In this document: positions 32,728 through 42,100 of the stretch, one piece after another
Layout: each line of letters opens with the position of its first letter
Numbering within the stretch: position 1 is the first letter of the stretch
Assembly (NCBI GenBank): GCA_963565915.1
Contig: OY751492.1
Span: forward strand, 620,001 to 684,000
Reading direction: 5' to 3'
DNA: 64,000 nt
From: Entoloma clypeatum
Lineage: Eukaryota; Basidiomycota; Agaricomycetes; Agaricales; Entolomataceae
Made by a program: the position numbers and the translations under genes
The notes under the pieces: generated by a model
What the model was told of the DNA's origin: nothing
Databases searched by the model: none
What the model saw: only the letters and a program-made list of their open reading frames with translations

Positions 32728-32996
32728 TGTTGAGGCGATGCTAAGTCAGACAATGTCATGAGCCCAAACTTAGGAACTTAGGATGAAGAACATGGAAAGA
32801 TGAGAAAGGGGCTGTATTGCCAGGAGACCCAGCAGGAATCTCAAGAGAACAAGCTATTGAATACAAGAGAAAGTGGGCTACTTATATACTGTAATACATG
32901 TGGCGTACATATGTTGCACAGCCATAGATATGATATGATGTAGATAAGATGTAGATTAGATAAGAGTAGATGAAAAGTGAAAGTACGATCATGACA
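32728..32996 (-). repeat. 5' LTR of element C
   Basis: It is 269 bp. On the minus strand it starts TGTCATGATCG and ends CTCAACA. It matches 17475-17753 and is followed outside by the target duplication ccatc. Confidence 0.95.
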
Positions 32997-33001
32997 CCAT
33001 C

Positions 33002-34601
33002 AAGCTCACAAAAATCCCACTCAACAATAATTCGGCCTCGAAAAATCTCATCAAAAATAAAAACCCACTTTCCACTATCTCTGTATATACTCAAGTTCGA
33101 GTGGTTTTTTGCAAAAAAGAATCAGATCAAATCAATTATATTTGCAATACTATAACAAAAGAAAAATCATAAGAGCCTGAGGGGCCACTGTCCTATTGCT
33201 GCCATACCCTGGACGTGTCCCCCTATTGCCCCGCACCCCCTGTGTTGCATATGCTGTCTTGTGTGTTGCATTGCACCTTGGCACCCGTCCCATTCCTCAT
33301 TTGTCCCCTTGGGTTCCTGTCGTGCTGTGTATTGTACTTTATCGTCTCATGCCTCGGCACCCTGTCCCTCATCATGGCTCGCCCTATCTGTCATGTGCCC
33401 CCTCCCACCTGTCCACCTCGAGCGTGTGTGCCAGCTTGCTGTCACCATGTCATCATGGGTGTTGTTGGTAGGGACCTCCCCATCATCATTGCGCTGCATG
33501 TCCCTATCGTAACTCATTGTGTTGTGTGGTCGTGAGGTCTCAGGCTAGAGGCAAGGTGTGTGGGATTGCTTACCAGCTTTTCCCCTTGGTGCATTTTGCA
33601 GGAGTCGGTGATCTGTGTTGTCTGATGGTGAGGTGTCCTGGAGTGGCATCACTCATATTTTTGGGGAGATGGGGAGTGAGCCGTTTATGTACCAGAGGTG
33701 GGGGAGGAGAGGACAGTGATGGAGGATGCCAGAGGACTCAAAGACATGGCAACACTGATCACAAACCGGGATCTGCCAGTTACGTGTCCATGTCAAATGA
33801 GCACTTACTCATCAGAATCACATAATCAATAATATGTAATAGAAGACATCAGTGATCAAACCGGTAACTCTGCATGATAGATTGCACACAAAAAAGTTGG
33901 CGGGGTCATCTGGAAAGAACAACTTCTTGTAAACTCAAACTCATAATCTAGTGGCACTGCGGGCATTGGCTTCTATATCCCACGAGCTTATGTGAAATAA
34001 ACATAAAACAAATAAGTATTTTAATTTGCCATTAATCCAGGGCATAAAAGAGAGAACAAATTCACTATGTTGATCATCATAAGTTTGGCCATGTGTTCTG
34101 GGCTCAAATTCCTGGTTTGAACATCTTCTGTTCAGGGAATATGTGGCCAAACAAACTAAAAGTATATTCATCATAGGAAGGAAGCACAAATTGTGAAACA
34201 AATAGTGGAACTTTTTTCAAAAATGAGTCAGATGTATATTAGAAAAATTCTTCATGATGTATGCTGCAGTCAAAGAGGAATCATGTTTGAGATATTCTTC
34301 ATAGTGTGTTCCTCTATTTGCATCATGCAAATACAGTGATCATATTTGGAAATAGATCCTTGATATGCCTTGGTGTATATTCTATGAGGTCATTTTTAAT
34401 TTGCATGGTGATCATACTGGCAGGGGAGGTGTGGGTCAGATTTTTATTGACACCTCAGTTTGCTTCTGGAACAGATTGTGAAGTAAATGCATAGTCACAT
34501 GACTTACTGGCCCTGTCCAACAGCTGACCCTCAACAGCCTCCACTCGTCCCCAACAACCACCCCTCATGCCAACAGCTAGTATTGCAAAATTCAGTCCAA
34601 T
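33002..34601. other. 1.6 kb without recognisable gene
   Basis: 33180-33540 is GC-rich with CTTGGCACCC and TGTCCC words, similar in style to 2880-3130. The rest is AT-rich with short ORFs lacking motifs. 34500-34580 has a few CCCAACAGCC units of the minisatellite family. At 34579 a sequence TAGTATTGCAAAATTCAGTC looks like a decayed left end of an M-type MITE. Confidence 0.5.
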
Positions 34602-35366
34602 TGTTACAGTCCAATCAGCTCCGATGATTTCTGACCAATTCTGACACCTCCGACACTTCCGACACCTCTGACAATTTTGACAAATACTTATTATGTATAC
34701 TTACTGTTATGAATCTTGTTACTACATACATTACTTACATCCGACCACTTTACTTATGTTTAAACATCTCCGACAGCCACTCATTATCCAACTCCGACAA
34801 AGCCACATGTCCTCCAACATATTCTTCAAACTCATGTAGAATCATGTATTAGCTTCAGTTTGAATATCAACTTAGATTTGACATCACACCTCCCGTCGTC
34901 TTTCCTACTCTTAACTTAAGTCCAATCTCCAACCCTCTGACCCTCTGATCCTCTGAAATAAGGACACCGACCTATTAGTGAGGGCGCAACACACAAGTTG
35001 AAGCCAAGTCCTTGCCCCTACATTGCATGCGCTCTGACCCTCTGACCCTCCAACACGTCTGACATAGCTCTAACTAGTGTTTCAAGGTCCAGTCTCAAAG
35101 ACCACAAAGAAGACTGAGACCAGACTGAACCAGGGGGTGGTCCTGGTTCATCTTTTTTGAAAAACAAAGACCATCCCCCCTGGTTCTATCCAGTTCATGG
35201 TTTGGACCGGTTTTTTGGCCAAAAAACCGGTTTAAACTGGTTCTGGTCTTAGCTTTTCAGAGAGACCACTCACCTGGTCTTGGTCTCTGGTCTCAAAAAT
35301 TTCAGACAAAAAACCGGACCAGACTGGACCTTGAAACACTAGCTCCGACATTATCAGTTCTTAACA
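34602..35366 (+). repeat. Solo LTR of the element E family, holding a MITE
   Basis: The ends are TGTTACAGTCC and CTTAACA, and the target duplication ccaat is present on both sides (34597-34601 and 35367-35371). It aligns along its length with the E LTR at 36629-37112 apart from the MITE at 35075-35341. Many CCGAC words of the E LTR read CTGAC or CCAAC here, a CpG-decay pattern. Confidence 0.92.
35075..35341. mobile_element. 267-bp hAT-like MITE
   Basis: It has perfect 21-bp inverted ends starting TAGTGTTTCAAGGTCCAG. The flanking 8-mers are gctctaac (35067-35074) and gctccgac (35342-35349). The E LTR has gctccgac at this place, so the left copy changed CG to TA after insertion. The interior is made of GGTCT/AGACC words and GGTTTTTTGG, and it is non-coding. 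Confidence 0.92.
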
Positions 35367-35540
35367 CCAATGAGACTGGAACCAGACCAGACCAAACCAA
35401 AAAATAATGAAATAGACCAAGACCGTGATCTTGGTCTTGCTAAATTGGGACAGCCCCAGCCTTTGGTCAACCAAATTTTTTTCTTTTGAAGACCAGTAAA
35501 AGACCAGTTGAAAGTGGTTTAAATATTTGGATAGTAGGCC

Positions 35541-36628
35541 CACACCTTGTCTCCAATGCGGTAGTTCTGAGACGGACTCCGTTGTGTGTCAACCATCTTC
35601 TTCATCTGATTCTGTGCCTGTTTCAGCGCTGCATTGGCTTCTTCTCATGCCTGTTTGAGTCTCTTCAGGAAGTTGTTGGCAGCCAGGTTGGTGTCTTCCA
35701 ATACAAGTTCTCCCTTCCAAGAATGTGAACCGTAGTTGAGGTAGAATGGTGTGTGCTTCGTCGCCTGATGTTCTTTGTCATTGTACTGGAATTCTGCAAT
35801 TGCGATCCATTCCGCCCAATCATCTTGCAGGTGATTGGTGAAGTTTCGTAAGAACACTTCTGTTTCCTGATGTGATCGTTCAGCCTGTCCATCAGTCTGT
35901 GGATGGTATGCAGTGGACAGATTCCTTTTGATCCCTAGCATGTGGCAAAGTATCTCCATGAACTTTGGTGAACTGTGGTCCCCTGTCACTGATGATCTTC
36001 TTGGGGATCCCATGAAGCTTCCATATCTGATCCCAATAGATCTTGGCTAATCCCTCAGCTGATAATTCCACGGTTGTCGGAATGAGATGAAGCATCTTTG
36101 AATGTCTATCCATGATGACCAGGATTGCATTTTTTCCATCAGATTCTGGTATCGGTCCCACAACGTCAATCCCTATATCTTCCCATGGATGACTTGGTGC
36201 TGCATGGGGATGTAGCGGAGCATGTCATTTCTGTCTGTTGATCTTGTTGCGTTGACAGGTGTCACAACCTTTTACGTACTTCTTCACATCATGCAGGATG
36301 GTAGGCCACCAGTAGGTATGAGTGAGGAGTTTGTGCATCTGATACTATCCTGGATGTCCCACAACTGGTGCATCATGTGATTCAAACATCAGTTCCTGAT
36401 GTAGTTGTGGGTCCAGTGGAACATAGACCTGTTCACCTGCATAGGTGATGCCATTCTCCTGTTGGTACCAATGAGGATTCTTTTTTAGACCCTGCGCTAC
36501 TTCTGTGTCCATGCGGTTCGAAGCCTTGATGCATGTGATCCATGGGTTTTCGATGGTTGTGATGTTTCCAATATTGATGGAATCAGATGTTTCACCCCCT
36601 TCAAAGAATTGTTCTCCATGAACATCTC
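35541..36628 (-). pseudogene. Integrase fragment of the A/B chromovirus family
   Basis: The minus strand shows [14 protein letters not shown], the H2C2 finger (SHDAPVVGHPG, then CDTCQRNK), [15 protein letters not shown], the active-site region with a frameshift near 35960, GQAERSHQE and a tail to about DKVWA. There is a TAG in place of CAG/CAA near 36345 and a TGA in place of CGA near 36224. The right end is cut exactly by the 5' LTR of element E. The left end stops before the chromodomain. Confidence 0.88.
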
Positions 36629-37112
36629 TGTTACATTCCGATCCATTCCGATGATTTCCGACCAATCCCGACACCTCCGACACCTCCGACATTTTGACTA
36701 ATACTTATTATGCATACTTACTGTTATGAATCTCGTTACTACGTACATTACTTACATCCGACCATTTTACTTATGTTAAGAATCTCCGACAGCCACTCGT
36801 TATCTGACTCCGACGAAGCCACATGTCCTCCGACATAGTATTTAAACTTATGTAGAATCGTGTATTAGCTTCAGTTTGAATATCAACTTAGATTCGACAT
36901 CATACCTCCCGTCCTCTTTCCAACTCTTAACTTGAGTCCGACCTCTGACCTCCGATCCTCCGATCCTCTGAAATAAGGACACCAACGTATTAGCGAGGGC
37001 ACAACACACAAGTTGAAGCCAAGTCCTTGCCCCTACGTTGCACGTGCTTCGACCCTCTGACTTTCCGACGCGTCCGACGTAGCTCCGACGTTTTGTCGAT
37101 CAGTTCTTAACA
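36629..37112 (+). repeat. 5' LTR of element E
   Basis: It is 484 bp with ends TGTTACATTCCG and CTTAACA. TATTTAAA lies at 36839-36846 and CAGTTTGAATAT at 36872-36883, about 33 bases on. It contains well over ten TCCGAC/TCCGAT words. Confidence 0.95.
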
Positions 37113-37114
37113 GT

Positions 37115-37126
37115 ATATTCAAACTG
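37115..37126 (+). promoter_or_regulatory. Primer-binding site of element E, self-priming type
   Basis: ATATTCAAACTG begins two bases after the LTR and is the perfect 12-bp complement of CAGTTTGAATAT at 36872-36883. Confidence 0.78.
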
Positions 37127-37158
37127 CCACTCGCTTATCCATATTTCAAATTCCAGTT

Positions 37159-38376
37159 ATGGCAGCCTGCACCACTCAGAACTCCCACGCAGCAGCAGCA
37201 GCAGCGGAAGCTTCAAACCTGCAGGACACCAGGGCGACATTTCTACATACATTCCAAGATATTCCCACAGAAGAATCTGCACCCAAACCTGACCCCATAT
37301 CTCCGACACCTCGTCTCCGAACACCTCAGACACAAGGACCTCTGATTCCTGAAGAATTCTGTCCTTTTAAATCTCCGACCTCTCCTTTTGACGATAACAA
37401 TCCTTTCCGTCGCGAGCAAACTCCAAACCTCGCCAAAGCAATTATGCTTATGACGCAGGAGCTCCGACGTAGAGAGACTCCAAAAACTCCGAAAAAGAAG
37501 TCGAAGGAACCCGACACTTTTGACGGTTCTGACTCTCGGAAACTCACCAGTTTCCTCGCACAATGCACACTATATTTCCGAAACAACCCTGCCTTTGACA
37601 ATGATGATAACAAAGTCAGTTTCACTCTGTCGTACCTCTGAGGAACCGCGCTCAAATGGTTTGAGCCCACCCTCTTGGGAGAGTCCGACGACGACTCTGT
37701 CTGGTTGGACGACTGGTCCGCCTTTGTGCACATCCTCCGATCCGAATTCGGACCTATCGATCTGACCGGAGAAGCAGAGGATAGCCTGGATCACCTTCGG
37801 ATGCGCGACAATCAGAAGATCCTACGTTACAACATGGACTTCAAACATCTTTCTGCTCACACACAGTGGGATGATGGCGCGCTCCGATATTGGTACTATA
37901 CCAGTTTAGCGGAACACATCAAGGATGTTTTGGGGACTTTTCCCAAACCAAAGACTCTTGCCGAGTTGAAAGTAATGGCCCATAACATTGATGCTCGCTA
38001 CTGGGAATGTCAACGCGAGAAATCGCGCTCCTCCGACAAATCTACTCCAAAGTCTGACAAATCCAACAAATCAGACAAAAAACAGACCCCCGCTTCATCA
38101 TCCTCCAACAACAACTCCTCATTGTCTAAACCCAACTCGCAAAAATCGTCATCCACCTCTCCGAAATCCGCCCTCTCCGACAAACTTGGCAAAGATGGGA
38201 AATTAACTCCCCAAGAACGCCAACGACGATTTGACAATAATTTATGCATGTTTTGCGGCAACGTTGGTCATCGGGCTTCCGACTGCTCGAAGAAATCGTC
38301 TTCTAATGCCAAAGCAAAGGCCCGCGCGGCCCAAGCTGAGGACAAATCGGAGAAGACGACCGAGTCAAAAAAATAG
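37159..38376 (+). pseudogene. gag: Element E gag with one TGA stop
   Basis: It starts MAACTTQNSHAAAAAAEAS. A proline-rich region and then the capsid blocks EPDTFDGSDSRKLTSF, LYFRNNPAF and FTLSYL follow. TGA (37639-37641) stands where element D reads arginine (SYFRGTALKFFEP). Behind it come GTALKWFEPTLLGES, EFGPIDLTGEAEDSLDHL, a Ser/Lys-rich linker and one zinc knuckle CMFCGNVGHRASDC. It ends A7-TAG at 38367-38376. Apart from the single TGA the 405-codon frame is intact. Confidence 0.9.
38361..38376 (+). promoter_or_regulatory. -1 frameshift site of element E (A-AAA-AAA before TAG)
   Basis: The gag frame reads GAG TCA AAA AAA TAG. Slipping back one base gives ATA GTA AGC AGT CCT, and this frame runs without a stop into the protease (ETLRLNVSAL). 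It is conserved with 25674-25683. Confidence 0.75.
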
Positions 38377-38775
38377 TAAGCAGTCCTCAGATTCCAGCAC
38401 GTACTGGGGATTGTGTTGGCTCCTTTCGTGCACCTTTGGAAACCCTCCGACTCAATGTGTCCGCTCTCTCAAATCCGAACTCTCTATGTATTGATTTGAT
38501 ATCTCCAACCTTTTCCGATTCTCTTCCGATAAAGACTCTTATTGATCCTGGTTCTACACATTGCTTCGCAGATACCAGATTTATTTCTTCTTTAAACTTA
38601 TCTCCGACTTCGATTCCTTCACCTATGGTTTTGAAACTTTTTGACGGTTCTTCAAATACTTATATCACGCAATCTATCGATCTTCCTCTCCGATTTCCTT
38701 CCGGTGAACTTCTGACCGTCGCATTTTATGTGACAACCCTCGATTCGTCTTGTAATTTGGTTCTAGGACACAACT
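38374..38775 (+). pseudogene. pol: Element E protease, start of pol, cut by an F-family LTR
   Basis: The -1 frame gives ETLRLNVSALSNPN, then KTLIDPGSTHCFADTRF, where the usual DSG reads DPG, and LVLGHN. An F-family LTR begins at 38776. The active-site change Ser to Pro (TCN to CCN) would probably inactivate the enzyme. The homologue in D has LIDSGSTHCFID. RT and RNase H that should follow are missing from the window. Confidence 0.85.
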
Positions 38776-39075
38776 TGTTGAAGTTCCACCTGGGCGCTAG
38801 CCACAGGTGTACTGAGCAACATAGCTACAGTGGAAGTACTCTACGATACCGCTATGGTCACTTACATGGTTTGGAGGGGGTAAGGCTAGTGAGAGCGGTT
38901 GAGGCTGGTGAGAGCGATGGAGCTGGTTAAGAGTCAAGAGACAACTTGTTGATATTGACACTTATATACCGTACTACTGTTTGTACCAACCAAACAAGTA
39001 TGTAATGAAGATATGTAAAGGTCACGTGATGTAATCTAATCTAATCTAATCTACGTGATGGGAAAAGTTTCAACA
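38776..39075 (-). repeat. F-family LTR at the left end of the copia block (3' LTR of F1)
   Basis: Forward ends are TGTTGAAGTTCC and AAGTTTCAACA. It is inverted relative to the LTRs at 51020 and 55076. The purine tract of F1 (TAAATATGGGGGGG on minus) adjoins at 39076-39092. It contains a short (TAATC)n run. The left flank is caact in element E protease. Confidence 0.93.
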
Positions 39076-39152
39076 CCCCCCCATATTTAGTACATACTTC
39101 TAAATACATCTTACTTTTTCCCACATATATATATATAGGTACTCTGTTTTGC

Positions 39153-42100
39153 CTAGTTTTTTATCAATCCGAAGTACAGGATAAACTTGGAAAAGAGGAT
39201 TTTTCCCAGATTCTTAGTTAAAAGGTCTGCAGGGTTGTTCACTCCTTCAATGAATTCGACCATAATTATCCCTTCGGAGACTTTTTCTCTGATGAAGTGG
39301 AATCGCACGTCAATGTGCTTGGATCGCTTCTCAGTTACAGGGTTGGATGCGATAAAGACGGAGCCGTTGTTATCTCCGTAGATCGGTACTGATCCGATCT
39401 GCATTCCAAGTTCAGCAAGCATGCTTCTCAGCCATGTTGCTGCGCGACTGCAGTCTGATAACGCCATATACTCTGCTTCTGTGGAAGAGAGGGCGATGGT
39501 CTTTTGCGCCGATGATACCCATGTCACTGCTCCAGATGCCAGTGATATGAAGAAGCCAGTGGTAGACCTCCTCGTGTTTTCATCTGACGCCCAGTCGGAG
39601 TCTGTGTATGCATAGATTCCTTTCCCTGAGTCGCCATCATACATGATTGCATAATTTTTTGTCGCCTTCAGATACCTGCAAATATCCCTAGCCACTTCTA
39701 AATGGCGTTTGGTGGGATTTGCAGAAAACTGCGACATTTTAATCACGGCAAAACAGATGTCTGGCCTTGTTCCAATCATCAGATATAGAAGTGATCCAAT
39801 GACGGATTGGTACTTTGATTGAAGTTCTGCATTGGGTTCATCGTCGGACACCATGGGTTTGTAGCCCGTAGGAAGTGGGGTATGGGTGGCGTTAGATTCG
39901 CTCATCCCCATTCCTTCGAGTATTTTCTCAAGGTAAGGTACTTGATCGATGAAGATACGTTTCCCGTGTTGCCTTATTTGGATAGAGAGAAATTCTTTCG
40001 GTTCCCCATCAGGCACAAGGTGCCCTAGGTCCCTACATTCCCATGTGGTCATGAAGGCCTTCTTTTTCTCTAGCGTGTATTCCTGGTTTGTGCCGAGAAA
40101 AGCAGAGTCGTCGACATAGATGACGGCGATTACAATTTCCCCGTTGGTACTTTTGTGAATGAACACTCCCGCATCGCAGTGAAGCCGGACAAAGCCAAGC
40201 TTTTTCATGGAGGAATCAAGTTCCCTCCACCAGGCTAATGCGGCCTGCTTAAGTCCATATAGAGCTTTGAATAGTTGGTACACGAGGTGCTCTTTCCCTT
40301 TTACTATGTAGCCCTCAGGCTGTCGCATGTAAATGACTTCATGGAGCGTTCCATAGAGGAAGGCTGATGAGACGTCCAAAAGTGTCATGAACCACCCTTC
40401 AAGGGCTGTCAATGCCAGTATTAGTCGGACGGTTTCATATCTTACGACTGGTGAGAAGATCTGATCAAAGTCGATCCCTTCTACCTGTGAAAAGCCTTTT
40501 GCGACGAGGCGTGCTTTCAGACGTCCGTCGGACTTTTCGTTATAAACCCATTTGTTCCTTAGAGCTTTCCTCCCTGCAGGCAGGGGTACTAGCTCCATGA
40601 TCACCCCGCGGCGTTTGAGCATGTCTAGCTCTTTACGTTCTGCCGCATACCAGTCTTCTTTATTTGGAAGAGGGTATATGTCTTTATGGGACATTTCAAC
40701 GATGCCAACTTGGACTGATATTGCCTCCATCAGGAGGTCATTCATCCATGCCGTTTGACCGCCCAATCTCCGTCTTCGATCTAATTTTTCAAGATCAGAC
40801 GCTGGAGTGTCTTCCCCATAGATGCTTCCTGGCATCTTCTGAACTCGTCGTTCCCTGATCGGTCGATCTGGTACTTGCTCGGGTTCCGGAGTGGGTACTC
40901 GTGGTTCGTCATCAGGCTCACTGGCAGGCAATTCGTTGTCTGATTCAGGTTGATCCTGTTCAATGGGAAGTGGGTCATGAGGTGTTTCGTTGTGACTGTC
41001 GTCGTCATTGCTGCCGGGAATGAGATCCTCAAACTCATCAGCCGGCTCTGGGTCTTCCATTTCTGGGTGGTTTTCTGGCAACGGGTCGATATGGCATCTA
41101 GGGTACTTGCTTTCATCAAAGATAGCTTTCCCGCCCATGAAAATCGTGTTGGTCTCAGGATCCATGAAGCGGTATCCTTTGACTCCTGGTTTCGATCCGA
41201 GATAAATCATCAATCGGGATCTTGATTCCAGGGAGTTCCTACGTTTCTCCTTTGGGATATATACATATGCCTGACATCCAAATACTCTGACGCTGGACAT
41301 GTCGGGGATCTCATTGGTCACCCTGAGGTAAGGGGTTTTCCATTCAAGACGCTGCATGGGGGTTCTGTTGTAGAGAAATGCTGCGTGTTCCAAACAGAAT
41401 TCCCACCACATGGGCGGTAAGCATGCATCAAAGCGCAATGCCTGAGATTTTTCCCATAGTGTTCGATTGATCCTTTCTGCTCTACCATTCTGCTGGTGCT
41501 GATATGGGAGCGTGACGTCAATCAGAATTCCATGATCGGCAAGTACATCTTTGTATTCATCAAATTCTCCACCTCCATCAACTCGCCACTTCTTAGGAGT
41601 AGCGGCAAATTGGTTCTGGATCATCGCAAGAAACTGTCTCAGTGCCGTAATGGCACCGGACTTTTTTCTAAGCAAGACGACCCAGACATGAGATGAAAAA
41701 TCGTCCAAAAACGTGAGGAAGTATTTGTACTTGTGGTACGATGCCGTGGATATCTGTTTCAGGTCTGAATGAATCAGATCGAAGGGTTTGACAGCCCTCG
41801 TCATTGAATTGGGGTATGACTGATTCGGCATTTTCCCTTTGAGACATCCTGTGCAGCTTTCCTGTGATTTCTCACGTACTAATGTTTTGGGTACTCCTTT
41901 GGTACTGGTGGGAATCTTATTGAGCGCCTGGTCATTTGGGTGGCCAAGGCGTTTATGCCGGGTTTCGACAGTAATTTCGCTAGAGATCGCGTGGATTTGG
42001 TCATAGCGTATTTCAGTGTCTAACCAATAAATGGTTTGTCTGAGAATGTGAGGCGAGAACTGTATTTTGTTCTGTCCTTTGGAGATGTTGATTTCTCCAC

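Larger units (their letters stand above)
17475..32996 (-). mobile_element. Element C: Ty3/gypsy chromovirus, minus strand, split by element D
   Basis: LTRs lie at 17475-17753 and 32728-32996, with the identical 5-mer ccatc outside both (17470-17474 and 32997-33001). Without element D and one ggccc copy it would be about 6.2 kb. The order on the minus strand is LTR, primer site, gag, protease, RT, RNase H, integrase, chromodomain, purine tract (complement of 17754-17768) and LTR. It is inactive: gag and pol have five in-frame TGA codons and a frameshift, besides the D insertion. Confidence 0.95.

Noticed and set aside
34579..35522. A second M-type MITE around the solo LTR
   Set aside because: The left end TAGTATTGCAAAATTCAG and the GGTCT-rich DNA after 35372 are suggestive, but no right end or flanking duplication was found.
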